This document shows, piece after piece, positions 1 to 48,557 of a DNA stretch of 64,000 nucleotides (positions are counted from its first letter, which is position 1; every line of letters starts with the position of its first letter). The notes beneath the pieces are model-generated. The model searched no databases, had not been told where the DNA came from, and saw nothing but the letters and a program-made list of their open reading frames with translations. Source of the DNA: Zonotrichia leucophrys gambelii (taxonomy: Eukaryota > Chordata > Aves > Passeriformes > Passerellidae); NCBI RefSeq assembly GCF_028769735.1, contig NC_088171.1:64284216-64348215 (forward strand), read 5' to 3'. Position numbers and translations under genes: made by a program.

Positions 1-389
1 TTAGGAGTCTCATTTCAGAAATGCCATTTGCAAATTCAGTTCTAAATATTTTATCATGTCTCTTCCCCTCAGAAGGAGCTGCAGAGATTAAACACAAAAC
101 GCTTGTAGAGTCCTCAGATAAGATGCACTACTGACACGGAACGTACTGTTAATCACGATTAATTATTATTATTCTGCTGCCTGACAGGCATCTAACTGAC
201 GGATACTCTCTAATCCCTATTCTCTCTTCAGATTTTCTTCCTAATTAGTGTCCTCTAGAACCTTGTAATCACATGCCACGCAAATGAACTGCATGTTATT
301 CAGCCAAACAGATGACAGTGGATTGGGTGACTTCCCCTGTCGCCAGCAGGCTGGAAGAGAAGCAGCTCCGGGACGCCACACGGTGTCAA

Positions 390-550
390 TGTTTATTTTC
401 CCGCCGGGAAAAGGGAGCGGCGGCCGCGGGCGCAGGGCGGGAGTGCAGCGCCCTCTGCGGGCCGCGCGGCACCGCCACCGAGCCGGGCACGGCACGCACG
501 GCGCCCAGCGGCGGGCCCGGGGGTCGGGAGCGCACCGCTTCCCTCCGTGC
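390..550. other. Isolated CpG-rich patch
   Basis: A stretch of about 160 bp is strongly GC-rich with many CpG and GGC/GCG runs, in sharp contrast to the A/T-rich sequence on both sides. No TATA box or recognisable exon accompanies it. It could be a small unmethylated CpG island marking a distal promoter or enhancer, or the GC-rich part of an unrecognised transposon. A CR1 fragment begins about 100 bp to the right. Confidence 0.5.
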
Positions 551-654
551 TGCTAACATTAATCGGGAAAACCCTCAACAAACACCTAAAAAAACAAACC
601 ACACCCAAACAGAGTATGGAAGACGCGGCATCACCATTGTCCAGCGGGAATCCC

Positions 655-898
655 TCGGAAATGGCCTTGAGTTGAGCCAGGGGAAGTTCAGGAAGGATAT
701 TACCTAAAAAAATTCTTCACGGAAAGGGTTGTCAAGGAACAGGCTGCCCAGTGAACTGGGTGAGACACCATCCCTGGAAGTATTTAAAAGACGTGTAGAC
801 GTGGCACTTGGGGACACGGTTTAGTGCCAGGCTTAATGGTTGGTCTGAAAGATCTTAAGGATCTTTTCCAACATAAATGATGCCATGATTCTATGAAA
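655..898 (+). mobile_element. CR1 LINE 3' fragment
   Basis: The end of an avian CR1 retrotransposon in plus orientation. It shows recognisable 3' landmarks in order: a CAGGGGAAG-type segment, ACAGGCTGCCCAGTGAA, ACCATCCCTGGAAGTATTT, AAAAGACGTGTAGACGTGG, GGTTTAGTGCCAGGCTTAA and a terminus resembling GATTCTATGA. This is a 5'-truncated copy with only the 3' end retained, as is usual for CR1. Edges are approximate to about 15 bp at the left. Confidence 0.92.
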
Positions 899-3800
899 TA
901 CATTCAAGCACTGGCCACAAGGCAAGGCCAAACACAAAGGCCAGCTCTCAGCTTTGCCCTGCAAAGGTGGCTGTCTGTTTTGGGGCTCCCTGAGCCACAT
1001 GAGTCCTCTGCCCATGAGTAGAGGTCTGTGCACCCCTACCTTCCAAACCCTCCCAGCCCATGCTAAACAAAGTTCCAGACCTACATCCAGCCAGGCGGAA
1101 GGGTTCACAGTGATTGCCAGCATGGCCAGAATGGTGCACAGACAAAGAGCAGATACTGTACCTGCCAGAAAAGCTGGGTTTAATCACTCGATATAGCTGC
1201 AGAAATTAGCAAGAATTGAAGTTTGCAGGTAAGAGGAGACAAAATTCTAGACAAGCTATAATTGGCAAAACTAAATGAGAACAAGGAGTGAGCTAAGATC
1301 TCCTTCACCTGATTAAATGATGCCTGGAAATGTTTCAACGACACAGTAGGAATTTTTAAGTACCAGCCATATATACTTGTCAAGATTGCTTCATGACAAA
1401 AAACAATGCCAAGATTTCTGATCTGCCTGCCACGGAAATAAAATTTGACTCATTCAAAGGCACTCAATAAATTATAAATATAAGGTCTATATCCTTCAGA
1501 AGAACTACACCAGCCGAGGTTTAGCCTGTATTTTTGGAGTCCCAATCTATCCTTTGAATACCTATCAGTTCCTAAAAATTTCCTCAGTCTGTAGGCTTGG
1601 TGTTTGTGATGAGAGCTTTTTAAAATATGTACTCTGTGTATGTCCCTATCATTCTCTAAATGTAAACCCCGTTACAGTCCAGCATCAGAGGCATAGATGG
1701 AAGGCTCCACCAGAAGCATAGACAAGCTAGACAAAGCTTTGCATGTATTTTCCCTCCAGACAAGCCCACCACTACACATCCTGTTGCAGGCCACTGCTGG
1801 GCAGAGAACACAGTGGCAAGCGCCCTCCTGGAAGGGGCTGTTGCATGGGATGGCTCATTGGAAGCCAGGGGCAGCTGAGTTTGTCCTGGCCTTTTTCCTG
1901 CCCTCTAGTATGCACTCCTCATGGCAGCAAGGGCACAGTGTCCTTCTCCACCACGGTAGGCAGTCTCTGTCACCCCTTAAAAAAAAACGGGTACAAACCC
2001 CACCATCCCTCCAGTACCCTTCCCTTCTGCCACTCAACTCCCACATTTATCTGATCAATTGGTTTGATTTCTTTATTTTATTTAAACCACACATGAGCCA
2101 CACAATTTAAACCTAGGGATGGCTATTTTTCATAGTCTAGAATGGCATGGGAGACAAACATGCTGTGGCCTCCATAGTGCTGTCTTTCAAGAGGGAATTA
2201 ACATTGTACCCTGCTTCCCTCTTCCACCTCACAGCTGTGGCAGCTCTGCTCAGCCAAGATTCAGAAACAGACTTATTAAATAAGAAAATGATCATCAACA
2301 TTTTATCACCTTTTTTCCAGACTTCCTGCTAGAAGACAACAAAAAAGACTCAGTGTGGTTGGAGGTGAGCAGAGATCTTAACATCGCTTCAGCAGAAATT
2401 GGCTTTCATAAAGACACTTGATGGCCCAATAATTGATACAGTCTCTTAATACATACACTCACTTGATGGCAATTAGATCTGTAGTCTAAGCATTTCTGGA
2501 GTTTTTGCCAGGAAAGAATTGGGAAATTAATGAAGGCAAATTAATTATTTGTCCCTGTGGTTTCTGAAGTAAGAATACAGCTGTTCTTTATCAGCATAAT
2601 TCATTTTTAATGTCTCCCAAAGCTCAGCTCAGCTATATGCCTATGTTCTTCATATGCCAAGCTTCTGTTCTGATTAAATATCAAATGGTTTTTAAATATC
2701 AAAATGGTTCTGTATTTCCAAGCTCTGTTATGAGCTGTGGGGAAAGAAAAACAAGGACTCCTTTGATCATACACACATGAGTTTTATATGATGACACCAC
2801 CACTGGCTCCTAGGGATGTAGTCCCAATTTACACTTAGGGAAGTGAGGGAAGTTAGATTGTGTGCCATGATATATACCAGCCTGCTACACTGCAGCCCAA
2901 ATGGTGGCTTGGGAAAGTAATAAGAAGTAAAGAAAGATGTCTTTTTACTAAATTGGACACAGTGATTCAAGTGAATAATTTTCAAAGATCAGAAATCTTA
3001 ACATTTATAGACATTTATTTATTCCTATATTTTCCCTCACACAACAGCACAGCCCCACATGCCTTAACAAACTCCACAAGACTTGTTTGCCTGACCCGAA
3101 AGGGACACTGCAGGTCATCAATTTTCTTGACAAGTTCTTGCTCTGGTGAGCAATACATTACCTACCCCCTGACAGCAGGGTGTCAGCAGGAAAAGTGGCC
3201 TGCAGTAGCCTGCAGTTGAATGCAAGAGGGTTCAGGAACATGAGAACAAATTAATTGAGCTAAAATAACGAGGAAAGAAAAAGAGGGAGTGTGAGGAAGT
3301 GCCCCTCCATGTTCTGCTGTCACCATCAGAGCTCTCAAGGGCCAATTGTGCAGCCTTGGGTGGTGTCAGGGCAGCACCAGAGAAGGAGCAGGGAGTGGCA
3401 ATGTGGGCACAGCTGGGAGTGGCTGCTCAGCTGTATTTACTCAGGGACTGCTGCAGCTCTAAAACACTGGGGTCAAAGGAGGGGAGGGTAGGGAACGCAA
3501 GGGGCTGCTGGCCCTGGAGCTTAACAAGGCTGATTATTCCCTTTCCCACAGAGCTCAGAAGGGCTCAGAAAAGCAGTAGTGTTCTGCTTCTCTCTGAGAT
3601 GAGAATGAGGTGCTGCTTAGGTAGCTTGGAGAGGCTGATTATTGCTTTCCTCACAGTGATCTGCCTAAAGAGGATGGAGCCTTTGCCATCTAAATACAGG
3701 GGATGGATGGCTGGGAAGGGAGGGAGGGAGTCCAAAGAACTATCCCTCTGTTGGTCCTATTTGCTCATGATACAGGATCAGCACAGACTTAACAACGAAC

Positions 3801-4116
3801 TGGAGGTAAGCTCACATGGGAAATGGGACCTGAATGAGATCTGGAGGATTAGACCAAAGCAAGGAAACTCTAGAGGAATTGTAAGTGAAGCTACTGAGGA
3901 TGATAAGAGGTATTTGGTAGTAGGAGAGTCAACTGTGTGCCTGGAGAATAGCCATCCTTTTGTAAGGATGGAGCTAACAGAACTGATTGTGACTGTGCCT
4001 GAAGCAAATGTTCATGGTATTACTGAGATGTTTGACAATTTAGTCAGGGGAGCTCAAGATGAAAGGAAAAGTTATTAGTACTGTGTGTGCTGCAGAAAAA
4101 AAGGGAATGAACAGTA

Positions 4117-4215
4117 TCTAATATTTGTATCACACCTTTCATCCTGAAGGATCCCAAAGCACTCCACAAACCACACATGGAAGTGACTTCTGCCTCTGCT
4201 GAATATGGACGATGA
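4117..4215. repeat. Possible ancient amniote interspersed repeat
   Basis: The segment around CCTTTCATCCTGAAGGATCC and CAAAGCACTCCACAAACC resembles a motif I associate with very old CR1/L3- or SINE-derived repeats shared across amniotes (TCTCAAAGCACTTTACAAA-like). Only part is recognisable and the rest is too diverged to assign. A repeat-library search would be needed to name it. Confidence 0.3.
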
Positions 4216-6847
4216 GGTGAAACATGCCAACCCCTTTAACATCACAAACCAGCACTGCCACACAGCAGCTCAGGAAAAAAAAAGAGAGGTAGGCACAAAT
4301 CAAAATGCAAAATAATAATTTTCTAGGCAAAGAGGTGGAAGAACAGACTAAAAGCAGGCAGTATTTTCAAAGTCTTCATTATACAAATGAAAAATGACTG
4401 TAATCGGGATCCATGCCTTACTGCCTCTGGGTGCTGCACATCCAGCACTAAATAATGTTCTTGCTCCACAGATTTCCCAGCAGAGGCACTACATATGAAA
4501 AATCCAAGCAGGTAAGTGATCTTGAGTTTAGCCCCTTGTCCTGCTGTCAAAACAAAATCGCTTAAATTCCTTCAAATTTTATTGACAGGATGCATATATC
4601 TATTTACCAGTATTAAGGATGTTGTTTCATTTGGATAATAATTTTTTAAAAACATGTATTTTCAGGAAGATGAAAACAACTAAAAAAGGTCTGCTGTCTT
4701 TCTAAAATGAGGAGCGCAGTTCATGAGATTTGATTGCTTGCTTCCACATCGTATTTTTCCTATTTGATTACTTAAAGAACATGGGTACCCAAACCATGTT
4801 AGATTTAAGCTAACAGCAGCTATAGATGTGCAGCTACTGTTGCCTCATATGCTAATATTCACTTTTTTAACAGCCTTTCAAAACTAGAGCATATTTTACA
4901 AGCTCAGGCATTAAATTTTCCCCTCCCGTTTTATCATAATGATATATGAGAATATTTAGCAGGGTTTTATTTGCTGTGGGAAAGGGAAGCTGCATTTTCT
5001 AGGTCATTTTAAGAATATCTTTAACTCTAGCCAGTGAGGAATCATGGGTATAAAAGACATAGTGGTGACAACCGAGTTGATGTTAATCAGAATCCATATG
5101 TAGGTGTCTTTATGAAAAAAGTGTGTGACAGCTGATAAATGCAACAGCTTTTATCTACATCCTATTAAATGCCTAAACTGCAATAAAGGACCAAGCCAAT
5201 CTTGTTTTCCACATCCCCATGATAAGATCCAAATTAACACAAGGTTTGCAGAGGCAAAGCTCCCCAGCCCAAGAGTATAGGGTATTTAGAGTTGTGTGAC
5301 ATGTCATTTTACACACAAAAGGCATAAAACTCTCATACTAATTAAGATAAAAAATAATTACAGGTTCATGTATTAATAGCAATGATTAAAGAAAGTGCTA
5401 GAAACAGTTAAAACATTTTGTATCATGAGCATGGTTTTTTCCTGCCTGTAGATGGTGCAGCAGGGCAGCAAAGTTGTTTCGTTTTTCCAAAGATTAAATT
5501 GGATTTGAAAACTATTCATTACCAGATGTTCACAGTTCAGAAGCATTTCTCCAGCTTAAGATTTGTGGCAACATTTCCACCCAACATAAAAATGTCAAGG
5601 AAAGCCCTGAAAACGAAGAAAAATCCTGTTTGGTTATATAATGGGTGGTGGCTTTTAAAATTAATGTTGTGCTTTTAATTTATTTCATATAGCAATGGCA
5701 GTGGGCTTATTCAAACAGACTTTGGGCACCAAGCCAAAAAACCCCACAACTGACAGGATTAGAATAGGCAACCTCCTGACCCCTCTCCATAAGCAAGAAA
5801 AGGACTTTCAGAACCTTAGTCTGACTTATGCTCAAGAGACTGAGCAAATCAATGGGGTTAAGTGCAAGGGAAGTAGATACTATTTTCTTTTCTGTGTTAA
5901 GCACCTTGGTCCTGAGTAACACAGACTCGGGGATAAGCCTAAAACAGCACTAATTCCATGTGCAACAGATTTATATGAAGAAAGTAGCACATTGATAGAG
6001 GTATTACATTAAAAATAAAGAGGTAAAGAGCAATATTAGCCTTTGCACTGCCTCAGCCGTGCTGTGAGTGCTCTGTTGCATACTGTAAAATCAGCTGCTG
6101 GTGAGAGAAACATTTATGTAAAATTTCTTTCTGAATTCAGTAGTTTCCTCTATTTAAATGAGCAGGTTGAATTGATAATGGATTCTTGGGAGTTTCTGGG
6201 CTAGAAGTAATGGATGAAGTTCAGGTGCGAGCTTGTTTCCAAGCTGGAGTGCAAACACTGACAGGAGAGGGCATGGCCAGCCCCAACTGAGTCTGGCTTG
6301 TAACATGGTGAAATTCTTATGTCTGTATGACAGCGGGTGATTTGCTAGCAAAAAAAATTCAATCAGCTGGTATACAGGCAACACTAGAAGTTTATTTTTT
6401 GCTGACTTTTTCACTGCTCTAATCCTTCTGCAATTATGCATTCTTGCTTTTGTTCACTTATTTGTAAATGTAATTATTTCCTAACGCCGTTTTGCTACCT
6501 CACTGGGGTTGCTATTTGGTCTAGTGTATTTTGGAAGAGCCTGGTAAATCAGCCTATGTCCAGCCAGGACAAAAGACCTTTACCCCCTCAATCTGAGGTG
6601 GTGAAGCCAAGTAGCCAGGCTGTCTGATGGCTTTAAGGGAAAACAGATGTGAAAACATGGACTCAGCCTACTTCTCGCAGCAGTGGTATTAATGCAAACT
6701 CAACATTTGTCTCTGATGAGTTTACTCTCCAGCCTATTTCTCCCAGCAGTGCTATTAAGTAGGCATAAGTCCACTGAGGTCAGTGGCTTTTACTGCCATA
6801 AAGCTGGTATAAAACCACAATCACTCTGATCAATGTGTAATTTGAAT

Positions 6848-7060
6848 AGGAGGTTGGTAGGGACCATGTAGTCAAGATCATGTAGTCTACCTCACAGGAA
6901 GAAAAAGTGGTTTCTAATGCTCAGATAGAATTTCCTGTGTTTCAGCTTGTGACTATTTCTCTTGTTCTACCAGTGGGCACTGCTAAGGAGAAGATGGCTC
7001 CTCACCTAAAGCTATACAGCACCAACAGAATACCTGTTACATCCTGTGAGATGAGTTAAT
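6848..7060 (-). mobile_element. CR1 LINE fragment, minus orientation
   Basis: The segment runs through a diverged GGTTGG-AGGGACC start, a TTTCCTGTGTTTCAGCTTGT segment, a CTCTTGTTCTACCAGTGGGC segment and an AGGAGAAGATGGCTC segment. These match in order the reverse complement of the 3' part of avian CR1. It is an old copy with many substitutions and no coding capacity. Its right edge fades out near 7,060. Confidence 0.8.
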
Positions 7061-8589
7061 TTTTCCAGAGAGAATCTCACTGCCTATTATAGAATGTAGA
7101 ACTGTAGTTCTGTAACGAACAGAAGTATCAGTTCATAATGGATAGTATACAACAGGTTTTGACCATTAAAAAAAAATCTACAAACCACTTCCATGCCAGT
7201 AAAGTCCAACAGTAAACCAAACTAACCTGAGCATGGACCTAGATACAAGCTCTACAATGCAATAGTCCACACTTTTTAATTAGAATATTAGAATCACACT
7301 CCCCTGAACGACCTGGACAGCTACCACTCCTCCAGGTATTCTGAGGACAGTTCAGGGAACAGCATCAAACTGTTTTCAATATGCACTTTGAGTGAGACTC
7401 CTTGAAGCTCACATATGGCATCTAAATGGCTTAGTGTGAGGCACACTCTGTCACTTGCCTTGCAGGGACAGATTGGCATGGTCCACTTTACTTATCAGCA
7501 TAGACAGACTCTTTCTAAGCATATTTCGTAAGTCAAGGAAGGTCAGAGTTGCATTAATTATAGATTGCTGTGATTACTTACAATTAACATCTGAAACCTG
7601 CTGAAATCAAATGGGAATGGATACTGTCACTTACTCCTAAGTAAACTGTACCTTGAATGAGAAGTTGTCCTACTGACTTCAGTGTGGGCCTGGGATTTAG
7701 CTGATGATTAGCAACTAAGATTATTTTTCCTCTAAGACCTTTGAATTTAAATGAAAATACTTATGGCATACAAGTTTCTTTGTGACAAGTAATCTCCACG
7801 CATGTAGTTGAAGTCTGCTGGGCACACTTATGAAAGGCAGAGGCGTCAGCCCCACTCCTCCCATTTCTGGTGGCTATCAAGGTCAGCAAGAGCCTTAACA
7901 TAGATGCTGTAATAATACTGATAGTTCAGAGAAACACCCTTATCTCCTCTGCAAAGGAAATCTGCTTGCATTTGCAAGGTTTGCTGAGTTAAGTTTCTTG
8001 ATCCATCTACTGGGAAATGCTATTCAGCATAGACAAGGCCTGAATTCAAACAGAAAAATAAAATGGATTTACATTTCTCATAAGAAAAACAAGGTTCTTT
8101 CCTCAAATGTACTGTTTCTCCTTAAGATTGAAAGATCTTCATCACACATGTGCTGCGGCATGTTGCTCTTTCCAGATATGGGATTTTGCTGGGAAGTTGT
8201 GACACACAGTTTGTGGGAGCACTTGCCAGCTGAGCAATGCTTTCACTAGTGCTCACCACACTCCTTAAACAGGCACGCTAATTATGTTACAGGCTGTCTG
8301 TATGGAGCTACATGAGACTATAGTATTTTCCCAGGAACCACAGCAAGGAAGTCAGCATGTGCCTTCAGTTGTGTTAGCTGTATATCTGCTGTGAACAGAA
8401 TTTCTCTTGACAAATAATGACAACATCATTAAGCATTCACCCTAGAGGTGTTTCAGGTGCTCATGAGTGCTCATACTTTCACATTGTCACTGAAGGCTTC
8501 TTTCAGTACCAAGAAGTTACTGTGGAAATGTTCTTATTTAAATAAGAAAAATACAAGGCATTGATAAAAAGAAGTGTTTTTAATGCCAT

Positions 8590-9220
8590 ATACAATTAAC
8601 CTGGTACAGCACAAATAGCTGGCCTCCAGCTCTATTTCATGTCACCAATGACAGGCCTTTGAACCCATAGCTCAGTCAGTTTTCAATCCACTTCAATGTC
8701 CATTTAGCTAGTCCACACCTTATCAGTTTGCCTCCAAAAATGTTATTTGAAATATGTCAAAAGCCTAAGTAAAAATAAACAAGATCCATTGCTTTTTCCT
8801 CACCCACTCCAACAAGTAATTTCATCTTAGAAAGTGAGCTGAGCATGATTTTATTATCATAAATTCATGCCAACTAGCTTCAGTCTTTCTTGTCCTTCAT
8901 TCATTTGAAAATGACTTCCAGGATTATTTGCTCCACCATCTTCTCAGGCACTGAAATGAAGTTGACTAGCCCAGATCTTTCCTCCTTCTCACTCTTCTCA
9001 AAGACATGACTGATATTTGCTTTTTCTAGTCCTCAGGACTTACCTTCCCAATCTGATCCTGCTCTTATGAGGGTGTCTTCATTACTCCTGATTTTCTGAT
9101 GAGTCTCAGGGACCTGGGAATCCTAAGACAAATCTTACCGGGGAAGACCAAGGTGGAGATGCCAATGCGTACCACAGCCTCTTCTACGTCCTTTGTTACC
9201 AGGTCAGATTTGTGAAGTAA
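8590..9220 (-). mobile_element. Older CR1-type LINE fragment (ORF2-derived), minus orientation
   Basis: This stretch follows the reverse complement of the reverse-transcriptase-end part of an older CR1 subfamily. Landmarks include TATGTCAAAAGCCTAAGTAA, AATTCATGCCAACTAGCTTC, TGACTGATATTTGCTTTTTC followed by CTAGTCCTCAGGAC, and TCCTTTGTTACCAGGTC at the right. The reading frame is destroyed by stops and indels, so it is a dead relic. It is the largest repeat in the left intergenic region. Confidence 0.75.
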
Positions 9221-10987
9221 TTTATACTATTACATACAGCAGTATTTACATGAGCAGGAGGAAAACCACAAGTTCAACAATCTTAGCTGATAATAGGCTT
9301 CAGACACAGTAGTAACTACTTGCATTATAATGATCACTTTTTCCTCTTCTCAAAAAGACCAAGTTTAGAAAACTTTTAGAAGATCTACAAATCTACATTG
9401 GCATTTTCAGCTACAGTGGCTGAGCAGTTCCCTTCTGAGTGCATTGTTCCATCTCCTTTTAAATATAACTATAAAACAATGAAGTAGAGAGACAAAGAAC
9501 TCTGAAGGAAAGTAACAAATCATTTACATATCCTAAATTTGAAGTCAGTGATGGCTCATTTGCACTTGAAGACTAAACTCTATCCAGCCTGGATGAACAG
9601 TTTTTTTTTCCATAGCAGAAAGAGATAATATGGGATCACTTATGGCAGGTGTATGGCAGTAATATAAAGAGGAATAAAAAAGAGGTGATCTTCATTTCTG
9701 GCTATGATATTTATGTGATTATTGATCATGTCCCCTCTAGTGTCCATACTTCAGAAAGGACAATGAAAAAACCAGAGGTGGTTCAACAAGAAAGCATAAC
9801 TTTGTTTACAGAAAATATATATTGAAGTAAAAAACTATGGAATTTCAAACTTTGTAAACTTTAAAGAACTCTCAAGCTGATCTGAGACACCTGACTAGTC
9901 TGTTGGTATGTGCACATAGGGAATTAATGAACATTATCAGATACTGTGATCTGCAGGAAAACAGAACTGTGAGTTCTGTGAGTGGAGACTAAAGTACTGA
10001 AATTGTAAACAGCATCAGACATGCATTTTCTGTGGCTTGCACATACTACTGCTTGCCCCTATCTCCTACTCTTCCAAAACAGTGCTGACCTTTTGAATTC
10101 ACAGTGCAATGCAGTGGCTTCTTTCTTTCTTCTCAGCATCACATGCCTGCCATGAGGGCAAATGGATGACCTGGTGCCAGGCACAGACAGATTGCATTTG
10201 TTTTTTTCCATTCTCAGTCCTCTGCAACAGACATGCCACTTCCACAGGACCCATTTTCATCAGTACTCTTATTACTTAACAGTAAATAGTGGCACATATA
10301 TCTCTCTGAAAAATACGTTTTAGTAGTTCCTTTATATTGTGGAGAAAACACCAAATGAATGACCTCTGTTACGCAGATCAAACAAATTATAGAGTCATTT
10401 TCCTGAATATCTCCATGGGAAATATCCACAACAGCAAGGCTCTCCTGGAACATCATCTGGAGTGCCAAAATCCTAGATTCAAGGCCTCTCCACCTGGACA
10501 GTCAAAACTGCAAACACTCAAATACTCTGCCTTCTGTGTAAAGCCCCGGGCTCATGCTTGGTCATATTGGATCATCTGGGACACTCAGGCAAAGAGATGT
10601 AAAAGAGCTCTGCGTGAGGCAGGGTGTTGACCAGAAGTATGCAACTTTCAGATAAAGGAGAGAGTGCTACCTCCTCCTCCAATGCGTCTGAGTGTCCCAG
10701 ACTTCCGTTGCCAGTCACTAAAAATGCTTGCTCATGTGTCTTCCAAAGTCCAAATCTTACAACCCACTGACTTCATAATTAAATGGACTTTAGGGCTTAA
10801 GACTCCTGTGGAAGTCATCTCATGTGGTATCTGGTTACCCTGCACTGATCCCTCTGGCAGCAGATGTAGATGGACTCAGCTTGTGCAGTCCTGCTGCTCT
10901 GAGTGGTTTTTGACTTGTGTGTTAAACTATGGCTAGCACCGTTGAAATTGGAGGAAATAGGCACAAATCAGGCTCCTGTATGCTGGG

Positions 10988-11074
10988 GCAAAAAAAAAAA
11001 CAAAAAACAAAAAACAAACAAGCCACCCCCAAAAAAACCAAACAACACCAAAAAACCCCACCCAAACACAAAAA
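10988..11074. repeat. A/C-rich low-complexity tract
   Basis: Runs of A interrupted by C and CC extend for nearly 90 bp, about 0.7 kb upstream of the GMPR TATA box. It is simple sequence with no gene. Translation gives lysine/proline/asparagine-rich nonsense, part of an artefactual 392-codon frame. Confidence 0.85.
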
Positions 11075-11786
11075 CTCCCTGTTGCTTCTCTAAGTGCAGT
11101 GAAGCAGGAAATTCCGGAGGCAGCTGCAGGTGGCTGGTGCTCGGACCACTCTCCTATGACCAACCAGCTGCACATTTCTCAACGTCTCTAACGCCAAACC
11201 CACACTCTGGCTCTGTGCTGTGCTCTGCAGTGCGATGGGCAGCCCAGCTCTGCCTCAGCAGTACCGGATACCGGGCAGGGACGGGGCCGGGTTTGGGCTC
11301 GGAGAGGAGCACCCCGGCAAGTGGGATTCCCATGACAGCCCAGCTATACCAAGTGGTGTCTTTTTTATTTGGCTGGAGGGACAGCATTTTGGGCCGCGCT
11401 GCAGCAGCCGTAACAGCGTTGGGGAACGCCGCAAACCCCTTCTTGGGGCGGTGGAAGGTAGAGGGAGGCAGGCCAAGATGTCCGTTCAGCCCCGCAGCGG
11501 CCGCCCGGCACGGCCGGGCTCCCGCACCCGGTACCCGCGGCGGCGGGGCCCGCTCGGTCACATGGAGGCGCCATTTCCTCTGCCCTTGCTTTGCCCTTAA
11601 AGCCGCCGCGGTGCCGCCGGCGCCTCGCCCCGCACGGGGCGGCTGCGGACGGGCGACGCGTCCCCGTCTGCCCCCACCGCACACTGCCCTGCGGAGAGGC
11701 GGGGGTAGCCGCGGCGGGGGCCGGGGCAGAGGCTCAGCTAAAACCAGCCCTCGCCTAATAAAGCGATGGGGCCCGGTGCCCGCGCC

Positions 11787-11796
11787 CTATAAATAC
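11787..11796 (+). promoter_or_regulatory. GMPR: GMPR TATA box, also a near-match to MEF2
   Basis: TATAAATA occupies 11,788-11,795 inside GC-rich DNA, 149 bases from the end of the box to the start codon. Initiation about 30 bases after the box would fall near 11,818, giving a 5' UTR of about 126 bases with no upstream ATG. The decamer CTATAAATAC fits the MEF2 consensus YTAWWWWTAR at nine of ten positions, differing only at the last. GMPR is known to be strongly expressed in striated muscle in mammals, so dual use is plausible but unproven. Confidence 0.75.
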
Positions 11797-11817
11797 GCTC
11801 GGTGCGCGGCCAGCGGG

Positions 11818-11943
11818 CTTTGGCCGGCGCGGCTCGGCTCGGCTCTGCAGGCGGGGCGGTGCAGTCAGCACAGCAGGGCCGCCGCTGCCGCCGCCTCCGC
11901 TGCCAGGACAGCCCCGGCCCCCGCACCCCGGCACCCCAGCGAG
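11818..11943 (+). other. GMPR: Predicted 5' UTR of GMPR
   Basis: The left end is inferred from the TATA box spacing; the right end is the base before the start codon. The segment is very GC-rich, with GCCGCC-type repeats, and contains no ATG. No in-frame stop lies between here and 10,903, so the start is fixed by homology to the family N-terminus and by the TATA position, not by an upstream stop. G at -3 gives a good Kozak context. Confidence 0.65.

Positions 11944-48557
<36,614 letters not shown>

Larger units (their letters stand above)
1..11400. other. Intergenic region upstream of GMPR
   Basis: I see no convincing exon here on either strand. The sequence is A/T-rich and unremarkable apart from a CpG-rich patch near 390-550, three CR1 fragments, possible older repeat remnants and an A/C-rich tract near 10,988-11,074, all listed separately. 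In human the next gene to this side is MYLIP, in the same orientation as GMPR, but I recognise no MYLIP exon. Open frames are short or lie in CpG-rich or simple-sequence DNA, except one of 259 codons at 3,299-4,078 discussed in the findings. Regulatory elements may exist but cannot be recognised from one sequence. Confidence 0.7.

Noticed and set aside
11154..11684. A 176-codon minus-strand frame over the promoter
   Set aside because: Stops are rare in CpG-rich DNA by composition; the product is Arg/Ala/Pro/Gly-rich noise with no domain.
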